A stretch of DNA of 24,615 bases from Butyrivibrio sp. Lineage in GTDB: Bacteria; Bacillota_A; Clostridia; Lachnospirales; Lachnospiraceae. A model generated the notes under the pieces. The model saw only the letters and a program-made list of their open reading frames with translations, made no database searches and was not told where the DNA came from. The stretch spans positions 1 to 24,615 of the forward strand of contig JAGOGF010000026.1 of the NCBI GenBank assembly GCA_017996845.1, given 5' to 3'. Both the position numbers and the translations under genes were made by a program. Shown here piece after piece: positions 6,606-16,031 of this stretch (positions are counted from its first letter, which is position 1; the number at the start of each line of letters is the position of its first letter).

Positions 6606-8282
6606 TCAGAGTTTCATTGTCATCTCCAGCTGTTCAACCACATTTTTAAGGCAACCATCCTCAAATGGATTACGCAGTCCCACCTGTGGCAAAAGCCCCG
6701 TAAAGAAATCAGAAGCGGATAGTTTGCACAATCGCAGATAGCTGTCCCATGCTGCCTTATAATCCTTATCCATCCATGCTTTATACTGAAGTGCATCCGT
6801 CTGCGCAATGCAATAATCAATATAATACAGCGGGCAGTCATAAATATGATGCTGTTTCTGCCAGAAACCGCCCTGCTCAAAATAGTCATTTCCGGAATAA
6901 TCCAGATGTGGTTTGTACTGACGTTCCAGATCACGCCACACTTCATCTCTTTGTTTCGGTGTCAGTTCCGGATTCGCATATATAATATCCTGAAACTCAT
7001 CTACCATCGTTCCGTACGGAATGAAAATACAGGAATCTTCAAAATGCATATCCACATAATCTGCAGCGCGTGCGCCAAAAAACAGATTCATCCAGGGTTC
7101 CGTAAAGAATTCCATGGACATGGAATGGGTTTCCGCCGTTTCCATGGTGATATCGGCATGTTCCCGAATCGGATCTCCTGCTACCACAAATCCCTGAAAT
7201 GCATGTCCGCACTCATGTGTGATCACATCTGCATCTCCACTCGTTCCATTGAAATTTGCAAAAATAAACGGAGCCTTATAATCCGGGAGATACGTCATAT
7301 ATCCGCCGGTTTTTTTGGTTTTACGCCCCAGCACATCAAACAGGTCATTGTCACACATAAAATTCATGAATTCTGCTGTTTCATTTGAAAGTTCCTGATA
7401 CATTTTACGTCCCGCATCAAGAATCTGCTGCGGATTACCGACAGGAGCCGGATTTCCGTTTGTAAAATACACCCCTTCATCTTCAAAATGAAGCTGATCA
7501 ATACCGAGTCTGCGTCTGCGTCTTTCATGCAGTTTCTCCGCAAATGGAACAAAATCACGTTTTACCTGTTTCCTGAACTGCTGTACATCACTTCTGTCAT
7601 AACAGTTTCGGTTCATCCGATAGTAGCCAAGCGTCAGATAATTATCATACCCCAGTTCACGTGCCTGTTTCGTCCTGTTTTTTACCAGCTGATCATAAAT
7701 ATCATCCAGTTCTTCCTTATTTGATGCAAAGAAATCAGAATATTTTTTCCATGCATCCCTACGCACACTTCTGTCCTGATGATGCAGATAGGGATCCATC
7801 AGGGAAAGGTTTAGAATTTCACCTTTCCACTCGATTTTGGCTGTTGCAAGAAGCTTATTGTATCTGGTCTGCAACTGATTTTCTTCCTGCATCAGCGGCA
7901 GGATTTTCTCATCTACGGATTTCATCGCAAGTTCGATATTTTTAAATGCAACAGAGCCAATCTTTTCTTCCAGATATGGTCTGAACCGGGAATGATAGAG
8001 TTTTGTCTGATAGGAAACCATCAGATTACGGAAAACCGGTCCGTTTTCATCATAATAGTCCTGTTCCTTACCGTAATATTCATCTGTCATATCAACATCA
8101 TGACGGATTTCAGCAATGGTCATTTCCGTCATGACATGATCCGTCATCCGGTAGAATTTCTGATGTACTGCAAACTGTTTTTCCCCTGAATCTGCCTGTT
8201 CAAAATTCTGTTCAAGCTGTGCAAAATCCTTTTTAAGCTGTTCCATGTCTACCCGTTCATAGGGCATGTCCTGAAATTTCAT
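6606..8282 (-). CDS. M3-family zinc oligoendopeptidase (PepF-like)
   Basis: Cytoplasmic metallopeptidase of 558 residues that cleaves short peptides. The zinc motif HECGH is at 356-360 and the third ligand is probably E384 in TAETHS, as in the M3 thimet/oligopeptidase F families. Length and sequence style fit the M3 subgroup related to but distinct from classical PepF. There is no signal peptide. The start ATG at 8282 has GAAGGA 7 nt upstream; the frame stays open to an earlier ATG at 8378 that lacks a ribosome site. It follows the GH43 gene in the same direction with a gap of 102 bp, no clear terminator and no convincing promoter of its own. It may be read through from the glycan operon, but a functional link to glycan use is not evident. 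Confidence 0.9.
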   Translation of the reverse strand: MKFQDMPYERVDMEQLKKDFAQLEQNFEQADSGEKQFAVHQKFYRMTDHVMTEMTIAEIRHDVDMTDEYYGKEQDYYDENGPVFRNLMVSYQTKLYHSRFRPYLEEKIGSVAFKNIELAMKSVDEKILPLMQEENQLQTRYNKLLATAKIEWKGEILNLSLMDPYLHHQDRSVRRDAWKKYSDFFASNKEELDDIYDQLVKNRTKQARELGYDNYLTLGYYRMNRNCYDRSDVQQFRKQVKRDFVPFAEKLHERRRRRLGIDQLHFEDEGVYFTNGNPAPVGNPQQILDAGRKMYQELSNETAEFMNFMCDNDLFDVLGRKTKKTGGYMTYLPDYKAPFIFANFNGTSGDADVITHECGHAFQGFVVAGDPIREHADITMETAETHSMSMEFFTEPWMNLFFGARAADYVDMHFEDSCIFIPYGTMVDEFQDIIYANPELTPKQRDEVWRDLERQYKPHLDYSGNDYFEQGGFWQKQHHIYDCPLYYIDYCIAQTDALQYKAWMDKDYKAAWDSYLRLCKLSASDFFTGLLPQVGLRNPFEDGCLKNVVEQLEMTMKL

Positions 8283-8384
8283 GTTCTGTTCCTTCTTTCC
8301 CCTTACATTGTTTCCTGTCTCAGCGGTGGACCTGCATTCTGCTTTACATAAATATCCGCCTGCTTCTGATTGTAACATGTAAAA

Positions 8385-9896
8385 TCAGGATACAAAACCT
8401 ATATTTTTGAGTTCCAGACTGCCCGTTCCCGCAAAGTGCAGATACAAAGCATGAACACCGTCTGTAACCGTCATCGGAATTTCAATCATATGCCAGAAAT
8501 CTTCACCAATCTTATTCTCTGCAGTAAATTGTTTTCTGCCGATCACTTCCCGTTCTGCTTCATCCGTACTGATCGTAATACTGCCCGTAAAGGCTGTTAC
8601 TGCTTTACTGCGAAGTTCCAGTAAAAGACTCCCTGCTGTCTGAAATGCAAAATATTTATATCCAAGTATGGTCCCACCGGTAATATCCGTGATATAGGAT
8701 ACATTCTGCGCTTCAACAATACGGGTCTGCTGTTTCATAACAGGATCTGCATAATCAATACCGTTCTTTGTTGTTTCGGAAGTCATATGGCAGGCAATTG
8801 CTGCCGGATATATCCCATTTCCAGAAAGTGGAGCACCATTGAGTCCGCAGCTTGTAATTGCAACCTGCAAAATACTTCCATCCTCCTGAATCTGTATTTT
8901 CTCCGCACAGCCCTGTCTGGAAAACTCGCTTCCTGCGGTCTGCCTGTGATAAAAAATATAGTAATCATCCCCAATCTGCGCAATACCGCCATGGTTGTTC
9001 CCAAGTGTATATACCGGTGTGGTTCTGTCATTTAGCCCGATATCTCCGTTGGAAACAATTGTTCCGCCGTATACATACCCATGCATCGGATGATCACTGA
9101 TTGCATAGCAGAGTTCATGACTTTTGTGGCTGGAATATACAAAATAGTATTTTCCTTTGATTTTCCGAATAGAAGAAGCCTCAAAAAATCCATGTCCTTC
9201 AAATCCGGTTCCCGCCGTATGATGTCCGCCGGGAATACAGATTTGCGGTGTTTCTTTCATGGTTACCATATCCGGTTCCAGTTCTACTGCCATACTGTTT
9301 TCACCAAAATGAACCCTGCTGAGAATTTTCATCATCTCGCGGTTATATTCCGGCATTTTACTGATCTCTTCCGCATCAAATTCGGGCACCTGCATCTCTT
9401 TTTCCTGCGCAGGCGCAAATCCATAATACAAATATACCCTTCCGTCATCATCTGTCAGAACTGCGGGATCAAACGGCATATATTCCTCTAATGTCTTCCC
9501 CTGCAGAATATGCGCCGGATATTTCACATGTCCCAGAAAGGAAAACGGACCTGCAGGAGAATCACTCACTGCGACCCCGATTTCAGGATAAAAAGAAAAG
9601 CAATAATATAAATAGTATCTGCCATCCGGTCCTTTGGTGACATCCGGTGCCCACAGCTGCATTTTGTCGTTGATATTACTGGGATCCTGATCCCTTCGAT
9701 AAATTTCCCCTTCATATCTCCAGTCACGTAAATTGTTTACCGGGGCTGACCATGTTACATAATTCCCCGGACAATACACTTTGGCGTCCGCAGCATCATG
9801 TGAACCGTAAATATACACTCTGCCATCAAATATATGCGGCTCTCCATCCGGTACATATTCATTCATTGGTAAATATGGATTGTAAACCTGTTCCAT
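8385..9896 (-). CDS. Glycoside hydrolase family 43 enzyme with C-terminal accessory domain
   Basis: Five-bladed beta-propeller glycosidase of 503 residues. GH43 enzymes include alpha-L-arabinofuranosidases, beta-xylosidases and beta-galactosidases. The three catalytic acids can be placed: general base D17 in PDGEPHIF, pKa modulator D143 in MPFDPAV and general acid E239 in GFFEASSIR. Residues from about 375 to the end form a beta-rich domain resembling a CBM6-type carbohydrate module. No signal peptide is present, so it acts on imported oligosaccharides. The start ATG at 9896 has AAGGAG 6 nt upstream. It lies 51 bp after the GH78 gene in the same operon. With a rhamnosidase and a beta-galactosidase in the locus, removal of arabinosyl or galactosyl side groups is likely, but the exact substrate is not decided. 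Confidence 0.88.
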   Translation of the reverse strand: MEQVYNPYLPMNEYVPDGEPHIFDGRVYIYGSHDAADAKVYCPGNYVTWSAPVNNLRDWRYEGEIYRRDQDPSNINDKMQLWAPDVTKGPDGRYYLYYCFSFYPEIGVAVSDSPAGPFSFLGHVKYPAHILQGKTLEEYMPFDPAVLTDDDGRVYLYYGFAPAQEKEMQVPEFDAEEISKMPEYNREMMKILSRVHFGENSMAVELEPDMVTMKETPQICIPGGHHTAGTGFEGHGFFEASSIRKIKGKYYFVYSSHKSHELCYAISDHPMHGYVYGGTIVSNGDIGLNDRTTPVYTLGNNHGGIAQIGDDYYIFYHRQTAGSEFSRQGCAEKIQIQEDGSILQVAITSCGLNGAPLSGNGIYPAAIACHMTSETTKNGIDYADPVMKQQTRIVEAQNVSYITDITGGTILGYKYFAFQTAGSLLLELRSKAVTAFTGSITISTDEAEREVIGRKQFTAENKIGEDFWHMIEIPMTVTDGVHALYLHFAGTGSLELKNIGFVS

Positions 9897-9947
9897 AACA
9901 TTCTCCTTTTTGTTTTGTACACTGATCCTGTACATTATTTAAATGCG

Positions 9948-12900
9948 TCATTCTGTAATTTCATATAGGAATTCATATGTCCCGCTCCCGACATTTCTCA
10001 GGCTTCCATCCTGCAGGACTACTGTTGCAGAAGCATTGGCCGGAACAGTCAAATAATAACGGTATTTTCTCAAATGTTCCCGGGATATTGTCCGTTCTTC
10101 TATCCGTTCCCACGAGGCTTCGATTCTTCCAAATGGAGACTCAAATCCTCCTTTTGCATATTTCCATACTGCAATTTCAGGCTTTGCAGTAAAATGCTGA
10201 TAACCGGGATGATCCTCATCCCGGCGGATTCCCAGAACATACCGGTAGAACCATTCCGATACTGCCCCCAGGGAATAATGATTAAAGGAATTCATATTAT
10301 TATGTCCGCCAAAACCATCTTTTTCTGTATAGGAATCCCAGCGTTCCCATACGGATGTTGCCCCCTGCGTTACCGGATAGAGCCATGAAGGACACTTTGT
10401 CTGCTCAATCAGCCGATATGCATCCTTTATATGTCCGGTTTCTGTCAGCATCGGACAAAGCGGCGCTGTTCCGAAGAAACCGGTTTGCACAAGGTATCCG
10501 ATTTCTTTTGTCTTTGCTGCAAGCTGCGCACCTGCTTTGGTATAATTTGATTCGGTGATCATTCCATAGGAAAGCGGTAATGCATAAGAACACTGTGTAT
10601 GATCTTTTGTCTTTCCCGTTTCGGTATCCAGATATTTCTGATTAAATGATTCCTTCAGTTCCATATAGAGCTGCCGGTATTTTTGTGCATCCTCCTGCCT
10701 GCCAATCGCCTTTGCCATTTTTGACATAATGCGGGCGTTGTACCCGTAAAATGCATGACAGATCAGGGAAATATCCGTTTCTTCGGGTGCCAGCCAGTCT
10801 CCAAGCGTCATCGGACCTGCCAGATCTCCCTGTTCCCATTTTTTTGCCGAATAATTCATATATTTTGCCATGGAATCATAATTATCCCATATTACCTTGG
10901 TATCTGCATATTGCTGATAGAGTTCCCATGCAACATGGAGCGGTGCACTGTCATAAGTATAGCCTCCGAATCCGCCTCCCACCGGTGCAATATCCGTATA
11001 TCTCCCGCTTTGCTCCTGCAGATCTCTTGCATCCATCAGCCAGTTTTCATAAAACAATCTTAAATTCGCATAAAAAGTTGCTGACCTGGCAAAAATTGAG
11101 GTATCTCCATTCCACCCCATTCGTTCATTGCGCTGCGGACAGTCTGTCGGAATGCTGATAAAATTGGAACGCATTGACCGCATTACGTTATCTAGGAACT
11201 GATTCACCAACGGATTGGATACCTGCACATTCCCCGTCAGATTACTGACCGATGAAAGCGGTAATAATTTTACGTCCCCCAAATCAGGCTGATGCTTTAC
11301 CCCGCTGATTTCAATATAACGATATCCGTGAAAGGTAAATCGTGGCATATATGTTTCGCCTTCCGGATTGCCTGCCGGAATGTACCTGTCTGTACAATCG
11401 GCATCACGCAGATTATCTGTCATCAGTGTCCCTGCCCGTCCGGCAAATTCCGGGAGATCCGGACACAGAATTTCCGCGTAGCGAAGCTGTACCTGCTCTC
11501 CCCGATTGCCATACAGTCTTACTTGGGGAATTCCTGCAACATTTACGCCCATATCATAAATGTATACGCCCGGCTGCACTTCCTTTACACTGACGGCCGT
11601 CAGTTCTCCTGTTACACTGACCCCTGCTCCGATCTGTCCGATCAGTTCCGGCTCACTGCGGTTTACCTCCGGCCAGTGAAACACTTTTCCCATGGACTGC
11701 ACGTCATTTTCATACAGGGGAATCGCTGCTATTTCTTCCGGCTTGGTCCATCTGGAATCCGTTTGATAGGATGCCTGCGCAAAATCATGAAAATGCTCTG
11801 CGCAAACGGCATCATAATGTTCTCCATGAAAAAATCCTGCGTACGTCCATGGACCACTCCCGCAATATTTCCAGTTTTCTGTATCCGTGACATAGATCTC
11901 TTCTGATCCGTCTGTGTAGGTGATCCTGATTTTCCCCAGAAAAGACTCCCTGTCACCATAATAATTATAATTTCCCAGCACATAAGTCTGTGCATCGCTC
12001 CACCACCCGGAGGCCAGAACAATCCCGACTGCATTGTCTCCTGATACGATCTTATCCGTTATATCATAGGTCTGATACTGAATGTGCCTGTCGTACTGTG
12101 TTGCGCCGGGGTTGAAAAAAGCCTCTGTAACGCGCCTTCCATTTACCATGCAATCATAAATGCCACGTGCTGTAGCATAAAGCCTTGCTTTTTCAACTTT
12201 TTTTTCTTTATCGGATACTACGGTAAAGACGCTTCTGAGCATGGGTATCGAGGTGTGGCTGGGATTAAACGTTTCCCACACTGCCTGCTGTTCTGCTTTT
12301 ATTTCATGCTGTGTGTAATCAGAAAAAACGATGGCATATGGTTTCCTTAAATTTCTGACTTCCAGCAGATCAAAAAAAGCTTCCTGCCCGGCTGGTACAT
12401 AAAAACCGATTTCATTCAGCCTTGGATAGGTATTCACGTCATTGTTTCCAAGCGGATTCAGCTGTCTTGGCGCTTCTGCCACTTCCCCCCAGGGAAATGA
12501 TATGGTAGTTACATCAATTCGTTTACCATCAACGAAAGTGTATGCACAGTTTCCGGTTATTTTTACCTCCAGCGTATGCTCTGCATATCGATTGGACTGC
12601 GTGATCACCTGCTCATGATTTACGCTGTCATAGTCTACCACCGGCAGCTCTGCAATCGGCTTATCTGCCCTGTCTTTATCACTGATCCCTACCCGGTATA
12701 TGAAAAGTCTTGCCGGAATTTTCCGGATATCTATATCAAATCGGAAATAATTTTCCCGCTCTTTTATTCTCTTATCATTTCTGCCAATTACAAGGCCTGC
12801 ACAGTTACTGCCTTTGCCAATACGAAAATGCATGCTGATTCCAAAAACGCTTCTGACATCTGCGCAGAGCGTATATTCAGATGGTCCGATCCATTTTGCA

Positions 12901-13250
12901 CCATCCCAGGCATTTATCGATGTATCCAAAAAACCTGTCTCCCATTGTTGTTCCAGGCATTCTGCTTTTTCATTCTGTTCTGTGATTACACTTACACACC
13001 ATGCATAAGCGGTACAGGGTGCAATTTCCATTCCTTCATATTTTATCCCAACCGAACAGCTGCTCCTGACTGTTCCGCTGTCCCAAACGATTTCCCGGCT
13101 TTTTACTTTTCTCACCGTGATATGATAACTTCTCTGCATCACATTTTTGTCTTCACTTTGCAGTTTCCAGGCAAACTCCGGATTTTTTTCATCCAATCCG
13201 ATGGGATGAACCATCCCCTGCGTTGTGCAGCCGTACAATTTTATACTCAT
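9948..13250 (-). CDS. Alpha-L-rhamnosidase, glycoside hydrolase family 78
   Basis: Inverting enzyme of 1100 residues that releases terminal L-rhamnose from plant glycans or glycosides. It has N-terminal beta domains, an inserted LamG/jelly-roll-like region (about 120-305), further beta modules carrying GWWSDAQTYV and the GH78 (alpha/alpha)6 barrel from about 690 to 1000. Conserved GH78 signatures are DCPQRNERMGWNGD (703-716), with catalytic acidic residues, and TSVWERWDS (E969 the likely second catalytic acid). No signal peptide is seen, so it is cytoplasmic. The start ATG at 13250 has GAGGA 8 nt upstream. The gene follows the binding-protein gene in the same direction, but a strong hairpin terminator sits between them, so its expression probably depends on readthrough. 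It is somewhat longer than many GH78 enzymes because of the insertion. Confidence 0.93.
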   Translation of the reverse strand: MSIKLYGCTTQGMVHPIGLDEKNPEFAWKLQSEDKNVMQRSYHITVRKVKSREIVWDSGTVRSSCSVGIKYEGMEIAPCTAYAWCVSVITEQNEKAECLEQQWETGFLDTSINAWDGAKWIGPSEYTLCADVRSVFGISMHFRIGKGSNCAGLVIGRNDKRIKERENYFRFDIDIRKIPARLFIYRVGISDKDRADKPIAELPVVDYDSVNHEQVITQSNRYAEHTLEVKITGNCAYTFVDGKRIDVTTISFPWGEVAEAPRQLNPLGNNDVNTYPRLNEIGFYVPAGQEAFFDLLEVRNLRKPYAIVFSDYTQHEIKAEQQAVWETFNPSHTSIPMLRSVFTVVSDKEKKVEKARLYATARGIYDCMVNGRRVTEAFFNPGATQYDRHIQYQTYDITDKIVSGDNAVGIVLASGWWSDAQTYVLGNYNYYGDRESFLGKIRITYTDGSEEIYVTDTENWKYCGSGPWTYAGFFHGEHYDAVCAEHFHDFAQASYQTDSRWTKPEEIAAIPLYENDVQSMGKVFHWPEVNRSEPELIGQIGAGVSVTGELTAVSVKEVQPGVYIYDMGVNVAGIPQVRLYGNRGEQVQLRYAEILCPDLPEFAGRAGTLMTDNLRDADCTDRYIPAGNPEGETYMPRFTFHGYRYIEISGVKHQPDLGDVKLLPLSSVSNLTGNVQVSNPLVNQFLDNVMRSMRSNFISIPTDCPQRNERMGWNGDTSIFARSATFYANLRLFYENWLMDARDLQEQSGRYTDIAPVGGGFGGYTYDSAPLHVAWELYQQYADTKVIWDNYDSMAKYMNYSAKKWEQGDLAGPMTLGDWLAPEETDISLICHAFYGYNARIMSKMAKAIGRQEDAQKYRQLYMELKESFNQKYLDTETGKTKDHTQCSYALPLSYGMITESNYTKAGAQLAAKTKEIGYLVQTGFFGTAPLCPMLTETGHIKDAYRLIEQTKCPSWLYPVTQGATSVWERWDSYTEKDGFGGHNNMNSFNHYSLGAVSEWFYRYVLGIRRDEDHPGYQHFTAKPEIAVWKYAKGGFESPFGRIEASWERIEERTISREHLRKYRYYLTVPANASATVVLQDGSLRNVGSGTYEFLYEITE

Positions 13251-13295
13251 ATACCATATCCTCTCTTATGAATCCAGTCATGCAGCATATCTTTC

Positions 13296-13336
13296 AAAAA
13301 AACCTCCTCCTGCCTTATTAGGGTCTTGGAGGAGGT
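13296..13336 (-). terminator. Hairpin terminator between binding-protein gene and GH78 gene
   Basis: The arms ACCTCCTCC (13302-13310) and GGAGGAGGT (13328-13336) make a 9-bp GC-rich stem with a 17-nt loop. On the minus strand it is followed by seven T. Lying within an otherwise continuous operon, it probably lets the binding protein be made in excess over the glycosidases. Confidence 0.9.
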
Positions 13337-13364
13337 CTGTTTTACTGAAATTGCTTTTTTAACC

Positions 13365-15068
13365 TTACTTTGTTACAACACCTGCACCACCTGCGATGGT
13401 ATCCAGGTTAGACTGCGGTGTCTTTGCCGCACCGTTTGTCTTAAGCCAGTCATTTAGCTGCTGCTGCTTGGCATCCATAACAGTCTGAAGTCCTGCTGCT
13501 TCCAATGCATCATTGAGCTGCTTTAATGTGGATTCTACATTTGCAACACCTTCCGATCCTGTTTCCAGTGCCGGTCTGTAAGTTGAAAGCGCATTGTTAA
13601 GTGCTGTCAGCTGTGTCTGATACTGTGTGCTGTCCCACATAAATCCATAAGCGGGTGAATACTGTGCCCAGTTATTATGAGCCTTTAACTTGCTCCAGTA
13701 ATCCGGCTTTTTGGTTCCATTATTCCATACGTAGGAATTGTATTGATTTCCCATGAACCACCCGGTATTCTGGTGATATTTGTAATTGGTATCATCGGTT
13801 CCCTGCGGATAATATGCAGTGCCGTCACTCTGAACCTTATAATCTTTGCCCTCAATACCATACTGCCAGAAGTTCATAACGGTCGGATCACTGTAAAGAG
13901 CCGAAATGAATTTGAATGCCATTTCCGGATCCGCACTGTTGGAAGCAATTCCTGTATCAAAGAAACTGACATTTGTCGTTGAATATCCACCTTCCACATC
14001 ATTTCCAAAATACATTGCATAACATTTCTGTCCGTTTGCCGCATCTGCTTCCGACAAAAATCCCGGTTTAATCGCAGAAGGATAACTGAAGGTATTTCCG
14101 GCCTTCATCATAGTAGCGGAACCTTGTGTATCCGTTGCTGCATCTTTGTAGATATAACCTGCATCATACCACTGTGCCAGTCTTGTTACCGCTTTTTTAT
14201 AGGTATCTGTTGCAAATTCATTTACAACTGTTGTCGAATCATGATTTGCTTCCCAATCCAGGGTACCGAACTGATCTGCCAGTTCATCAAAAAATGCAAA
14301 TCTTCTCATCGCACTGGAACTTCCCTGGAGATACAGCGGGGTCATGTCCGGATACTTATCCTTCACTTCTTTGAAAATTTCTGTTGCGACATCCCAGCTG
14401 TATACCTGCCCTGTATACTCATCACCATCTGCTGTCAGCTTATATTTATCGGTAAGGCCGAGCTTATCGCAGATATCTGCTCTCATGCACAAGCCGCCAA
14501 GTTCAACAGACTCTTTGTTTGCCGGGAAGCCAAATAATGTCTTTCCCATGGTTCCTACATATGCATTGTCTTTACCAAGTGCATCAATGATTTTCTGTCC
14601 GTCCGGCGTATTCATATAGGGTGTCATATCCACAATACCGTTCATGCCAATCCAGCTGGATGCATAGGTATAGTATATCGGCATAACATCCAGTGCATCT
14701 CCTCCTGAAATCATCAGTTGGATTGTGGACTGATACTCCGCATACTGCAGTGGAAGAAACTCCACTTCAATATGATAGGTTGGAATCATGTATGCATTCA
14801 GTGCATCCTGTACGGCCTTTCTTTCTGTCTCATCCTGCTGGTAAAACTCAACATAGGCAAATGTCAGATGATAGGGATTCTTCTCCGTATATTCTCCGAC
14901 AGATGTCTTTGTGACAGCTGAATCTGTCGATGCTGCAGATGCGCTCCCAGACGCCTGACTGCTTCCGGATGCTGCTGCCGGTGATTTGGCGGTACTGCCA
15001 CCGCAGCCGGTAAGCATTCCTGCCGTGACTGCCATCACCAATGTCATTGCCAATAACTTTCTCTTCAT
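13365..15068 (-). CDS. ABC transporter sugar-binding lipoprotein (LplA type)
   Basis: Extracellular solute-binding lipoprotein of 567 residues. The signal peptide MKRKLLAMTLVMAVTAGMLTG ends in the lipobox LTGC (Cys22), followed by a Ser/Ala-rich spacer that tethers it to the membrane. The mature part is a family-1-type binding protein. The C-terminal section (about 465-560) resembles the DUF3502 domain of LplA-like proteins. Aromatic-rich segments such as NTGWFMGNQYNSYVW fit binding of an oligosaccharide. The start ATG at 15068 has AAGGAGG 6 nt upstream. It is third in the operon after two permeases and is followed by a strong terminator, an arrangement that usually raises binding-protein abundance. 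The ligand is inferred as a rhamnose-containing oligosaccharide from the neighbouring GH78, not from sequence. Confidence 0.93.
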   Translation of the reverse strand: MKRKLLAMTLVMAVTAGMLTGCGGSTAKSPAAASGSSQASGSASAASTDSAVTKTSVGEYTEKNPYHLTFAYVEFYQQDETERKAVQDALNAYMIPTYHIEVEFLPLQYAEYQSTIQLMISGGDALDVMPIYYTYASSWIGMNGIVDMTPYMNTPDGQKIIDALGKDNAYVGTMGKTLFGFPANKESVELGGLCMRADICDKLGLTDKYKLTADGDEYTGQVYSWDVATEIFKEVKDKYPDMTPLYLQGSSSAMRRFAFFDELADQFGTLDWEANHDSTTVVNEFATDTYKKAVTRLAQWYDAGYIYKDAATDTQGSATMMKAGNTFSYPSAIKPGFLSEADAANGQKCYAMYFGNDVEGGYSTTNVSFFDTGIASNSADPEMAFKFISALYSDPTVMNFWQYGIEGKDYKVQSDGTAYYPQGTDDTNYKYHQNTGWFMGNQYNSYVWNNGTKKPDYWSKLKAHNNWAQYSPAYGFMWDSTQYQTQLTALNNALSTYRPALETGSEGVANVESTLKQLNDALEAAGLQTVMDAKQQQLNDWLKTNGAAKTPQSNLDTIAGGAGVVTK

Positions 15069-15130
15069 AAAAACCCTCCTTATTATGTTTCTGATATGAT
15101 TGCTGTCCATCATTTTATACAGACAGAGTA

Positions 15131-16021
15131 TCAACCCTTCACTGCGCCAAGCGTAATTCCCTTCGCGTAATATTTTGAAAACAGCGGAAATATCAGCATG
15201 ATCGGCAGAATTGCCACAAAGGCAATTGCCATCTGAATTCCGGTAGTTGGTATTGTTGACAGTGCGGATGACATATTCGAATTTGAACTCTGTGACAGAT
15301 ATTGTATATTGGAGACCATATTATTCAGCAGATTCTGAATGTTATATAAATTCTTATTTTTTACAATGTAATATAATCCGTTTGTCCAGTCGTTCCAGTA
15401 GGAAAGACCTGCAAAGGTTCCCATGGTAACGAGTATCGGTTTCCCCAGCGGAAGTACAATCTGCCTGAAAATTGTAAACTGTGATGCGCCGTCTATTTCT
15501 GCTGCTTCATATAAAGAATCCGGAATACTGGTCATAAAATAAGTACGCATCATCATGACGTTCCATGCACTTAAAAGCAAATTCGGAAGCAGCTGTGCAA
15601 AAATGGTATCTTTCACATGGAATGCTCCGCTCCACATTAAGTAGGAAGGAACAATTCCACCGTTGAACAACATGGTAAAGAATACATAAAACATCATAAT
15701 TCTTCTGCCCGGCAGGTTGCGAACTGCAAGCGGGTATGCCATCAGTGCCGATAATATTACATTGATCAGCGTTCCAATTATTGTAATCAGAATACTGATT
15801 CCATATGCTTTCAGGATCTGTCCGCCTGATTTGACGATATATGCATAGGAAGCAAATGAAATTTGTTTGGGCCAGAAAGAGTATCCATCTGCAACCAATA
15901 CTGATTCTGCTGTTATGGATGACATGAATAATAACAGAAACGGCAGGATCACACAGATCGACACCAGTATCATGACTCCATTCGATAAAATCTGATAAGG
16001 TGAAAATATTTTCTTTTTCAT
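15131..16021 (-). CDS. Sugar ABC transporter permease (LplC/YtcP type)
   Basis: Integral membrane permease of 296 residues with about six hydrophobic segments, the first at roughly 13-35. The cytoplasmic EAA loop YEAAEIDGASQFTIFRQIVLP (171-191) contacts the ATPase subunit. The C-terminal KYYAKGITLGAVKG is typical of LplC-type permeases. The start ATG at 16021 has AAGGAGG 5 nt upstream, and this ribosome site shares bases with the TAA stop of the preceding permease, indicating tight translational coupling. No ATP-binding subunit gene lies in the window, so a shared MsmX/MsmK-type ATPase encoded elsewhere is expected. Confidence 0.94.
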   Translation of the reverse strand: MKKKIFSPYQILSNGVMILVSICVILPFLLLFMSSITAESVLVADGYSFWPKQISFASYAYIVKSGGQILKAYGISILITIIGTLINVILSALMAYPLAVRNLPGRRIMMFYVFFTMLFNGGIVPSYLMWSGAFHVKDTIFAQLLPNLLLSAWNVMMMRTYFMTSIPDSLYEAAEIDGASQFTIFRQIVLPLGKPILVTMGTFAGLSYWNDWTNGLYYIVKNKNLYNIQNLLNNMVSNIQYLSQSSNSNMSSALSTIPTTGIQMAIAFVAILPIMLIFPLFSKYYAKGITLGAVKG

Positions 16022-16031
16022 GAAATCCTCC

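Noticed and set aside
8283..8378. Extension of the M3 peptidase to an ATG at 8378, six bases after the GH43 stop
   Set aside because: Frame is open but no ribosome site precedes it, and the family-like sequence starts at the ATG at 8282 with GAAGGA.
9916..9934. Two TGTACA palindromes 13 bp apart between GH78 and GH43
   Set aside because: Six-base palindromes are expected by chance and no promoter overlaps them.
12576..13271. 231-codon open frame on the plus strand
   Set aside because: Antisense to the clearly coding GH78 gene; composition is cysteine- and isoleucine-rich as expected for a shadow frame.
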